From positions 102,178 through 166,177 of the forward strand of contig PBFW01000072.1 of assembly GCA_002719955.1 (NCBI GenBank): a DNA stretch of 64,000 nt. The letters run 5' to 3'. Shown piece by piece: positions 62,526 to 64,000 of this stretch. Positions within the stretch are counted from its first letter, which is position 1; each line of letters opens with the position of its first letter. The notes beneath the pieces were generated by a model. The model made no database searches, was not told where the DNA came from, and saw only the letters and a program-made list of their open reading frames with translations. This DNA comes from Deltaproteobacteria bacterium. Lineage in GTDB: Bacteria > Myxococcota_A > UBA9160 > UBA4427. A program made the position numbers and the translations under genes.

Positions 62526-63701
62526 CTATTGAATCGGATCGCCCATCCGCGCGTAGGCGTCGAGCATCGAGCCGCCCAAGAATCGATCGCGCCTCTTCTC
62601 GTCGAGCGCCGCGAAATGCTCGCCGAAATACCCCATCGGATCGTTGAACCCCTCGAAATGCGGAAAATCGGAGGAGAAGACCAACATGTCTTCCGGCAGA
62701 TCATCCATGGTTTGGAGGATCGGCTGATCACGTGGCCAGGAGAGCGGTGTCCCCCGCACGTTGCGGGCCATATATTCGCTCGGCTTGAGGGGAAGTTCGT
62801 ATTTCCCGAGGAAGAGCTCCGAGGAAGGCTCGATTCGGCCGTCAATATCGCGATAGGTATAGGGAAGCCAGCCCGTGCCGAGCTCGGCGAGAAGGACCGT
62901 CAGGTCTGGATGCCGCTCGAAGACGCCATTGAAGATGAAGGCGTTGATCAACATCTGTCCGCCGACGTGGCCGAAGCCGGACGCGAAATAGCGCAGGCGG
63001 GTCGTGTCGCTCCCCAGGTTGGCCCAGCCGGGATTGAAATCCATCCGCTCGTAGCCGATGTGGAGCATCGGGGTCATTCCCAGATCCGTCGCCGCGCTCC
63101 ACACCCGGTCCCAAGCCGGATGGCAGGGCGGGATACCGTTGACGGGATAGCCCGGGATCAGGAAGATCCGGCTGCCCCGGGCCCTCATACGAGTCAATTC
63201 CGTGGTCGCCCATTCGAGATCCGTATATTCGAGACCGGCGACCGGGAGCAGTCGACCATGGGCTTGCTCACAGGTCGTCGCTAGCCAGTCGTTGCAGGTC
63301 GCGGTGATCTCCTGCAGAAGGGGTAGATCCCGGTTCCCGATCGCCAGTTCATAGCCGTAACCCGCCAGGCAGATCACGTTCTGGAGATCGATGCCCTGTG
63401 CATCGAGCCACTTCACACGCGCTGCGGCATCGGCGGTCGCGCGCTGATTCTTGCCCTCGAACTCCGCTCGGCGTTCGGCCTCCGCGGCCTTCTCCTGCCC
63501 GAAGAGAACGGCGAGTCCGGGCGGTGCGAGGTCCTCGACCGATGGGCGATCGGCTTCGGGGACCATGCGAAGGAGATCACCCGCAATGCCCTCGACGGCA
63601 GTGATCGCCGGGTGGAAGCGCGGCAGCTTGGCTTTCAGCTTCGGATAGGGATCGAGCCAATCCCCACCGGGTTCGAAATGCGCATCGATGTCGAAAATCA
63701 T
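62526..63701 (-). CDS. Amidohydrolase family 2 (ACMSD-like) protein
   Basis: 391 residues. The N-terminal metal motif is IFDIDAHFEP (D-x-H, the ACMSD/amidohydrolase-2 variant of HxH). Also present are VKWLDAQGIDLQNVI, LPVAGLEYTDLEWA, PMLHIGYERM with a His, LAELGTGWLPY, and the C-terminal Asp in FSSDFPHFEGF. These enzymes decarboxylate or hydrolyse carboxylic acids, commonly in aromatic or ring-cleavage pathways. It is convergent with DUF3604 and has its own promoter. Substrate unknown. Confidence 0.87.
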   Translation of the reverse strand: MIFDIDAHFEPGGDWLDPYPKLKAKLPRFHPAITAVEGIAGDLLRMVPEADRPSVEDLAPPGLAVLFGQEKAAEAERRAEFEGKNQRATADAAARVKWLDAQGIDLQNVICLAGYGYELAIGNRDLPLLQEITATCNDWLATTCEQAHGRLLPVAGLEYTDLEWATTELTRMRARGSRIFLIPGYPVNGIPPCHPAWDRVWSAATDLGMTPMLHIGYERMDFNPGWANLGSDTTRLRYFASGFGHVGGQMLINAFIFNGVFERHPDLTVLLAELGTGWLPYTYRDIDGRIEPSSELFLGKYELPLKPSEYMARNVRGTPLSWPRDQPILQTMDDLPEDMLVFSSDFPHFEGFNDPMGYFGEHFAALDEKRRDRFLGGSMLDAYARMGDPIQ

Positions 63702-64000
63702 GACCCCGTTCCTCCGCCTCCTGGCTCCGCAAAGAACGGGGCCAATGGAATCCCGTTCCGATCAAGCGACTCTGAAACATCGGCCTTGGATCGTCAATCA
63801 CGCCCTCACGGTGTTCGCGGCTGCGACACGATCCTCCTCTCGAAACATCTGGGGTAAGCTGCCGCTCCCTCTGAAGCTCCGCGCCAGCTGAGGCTCCCTT
63901 CGGGCTGAGGCTCCCTTCGGGCTGAGGCTCCCCGAGCCGCTGAGGCCCCCATCATGCCGAAGCGCCCGATCCAACCGACAGAAAGGTCCCCGCCATGGAA
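63702..64000. other. Terminal intergenic region with possible start of a next gene
   Basis: About 300 bases upstream of the amidohydrolase gene. Apart from the 17-bp repeats at 63887-63950 there is no gene. An ATG at 63995 with AAAGG about nine bases upstream may begin a plus-strand gene that runs off the window; only two codons are visible. Confidence 0.4.
63887..63950. repeat. Degenerating 17-bp tandem repeat
   Basis: GCTGAGGCTCCCTTCGG occurs twice exactly (63887-63903 and 63904-63920), followed by a third copy altered at its end (GCTGAGGCTCCCCGAG) and a fourth partial copy (GCTGAGGCCCCC). It lies in the leader or promoter region of a likely next gene. The unit can be read as a slippage-prone repeat; no protein frame is evident. 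Confidence 0.85.

Noticed and set aside
1..64000. CRISPR arrays, phage, IS elements, rRNA or tRNA genes
   Set aside because: No spaced direct repeats, no transposase or integrase motif, and no tRNA cloverleaf or rRNA stretch recognised by eye; a computational scan would be decisive.

Overview
The window is GC-rich, densely coded bacterial DNA with short intergenic gaps and many stop/start overlaps. I see no rRNA, tRNA, CRISPR array, integrase or transposase. The gene content (a plant-type cycloeucalenol cycloisomerase homologue, many short-chain dehydrogenases, DUF3604 and DUF1214 proteins, double-hotdog and crotonase enzymes, an F420-type luciferase-like oxidoreductase, a decayed exported Kazal-domain protein) suggests a sterol-handling, lipid-rich deltaproteobacterial lineage, Myxococcota or a neighbour. 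That placement is inference from gene families only.

Layout. 1-7.4 kb: cycloeucalenol cycloisomerase homologue (cut by the window start) coupled to a TauD-type dioxygenase, then a D-glycerate kinase-like gene, a beta-hydroxyacid dehydrogenase, split-barrel flavoproteins, a COMT-like methyltransferase and a crotonase. 7.5-23 kb: a run of dehydrogenases with a P450, two epoxide hydrolases, a Rieske oxygenase of the KshA/DAF-36 type, a ketosteroid-isomerase-like protein, a pseudo-SDR/SDR pair, an amidohydrolase and an MFS transporter. 23-30 kb: bactofilin remnant, carboxymuconolactone-decarboxylase-like protein, DUF3604-SDR-DUF1214 module, a 3-ketosteroid-dehydrogenase-like flavoprotein and a 2-hydroxyacid dehydrogenase. 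30-35 kb: TetR/MFP/RND efflux operon. 35-42 kb: nitroreductase, SDR, a kinase-like/DUF7064-like/EthD-like operon, and a two-gene Rieske oxygenase system. 42-52 kb: glutamine synthetase II with a good sigma-54 promoter and a strong terminator, a serine hydrolase, an SDR with a phytanoyl-CoA-dioxygenase-like partner, an RfbH-like PLP enzyme and several decayed genes. 52-64 kb: dienoyl-CoA reductase-like and isomerase-like genes, an LLM oxidoreductase, and a six-gene operon (GDPD lipoprotein, double hotdog protein, SDR, DUF1214, sulfotransferase, DUF3604), then an amidohydrolase.

How it may work together. At least eleven SDR-fold genes, ring-attacking oxygenases (P450, two Rieske oxygenases, TauD and PhyH types), epoxide hydrolases, KSI- and KstD-like proteins, crotonases and a DECR-like reductase look like an accessory region for modifying or degrading steroid, triterpenoid or other polycyclic/isoprenoid substrates. 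Individual substrates cannot be read from sequence. The most notable signals are the bacterial cycloeucalenol cycloisomerase, the overlapping inactive-SDR/active-SDR pair, a KSI-fold protein lacking the general-base Asp, the twice-occurring SDR/DUF1214/DUF3604 set, and the sigma-54 promoter of glnII.
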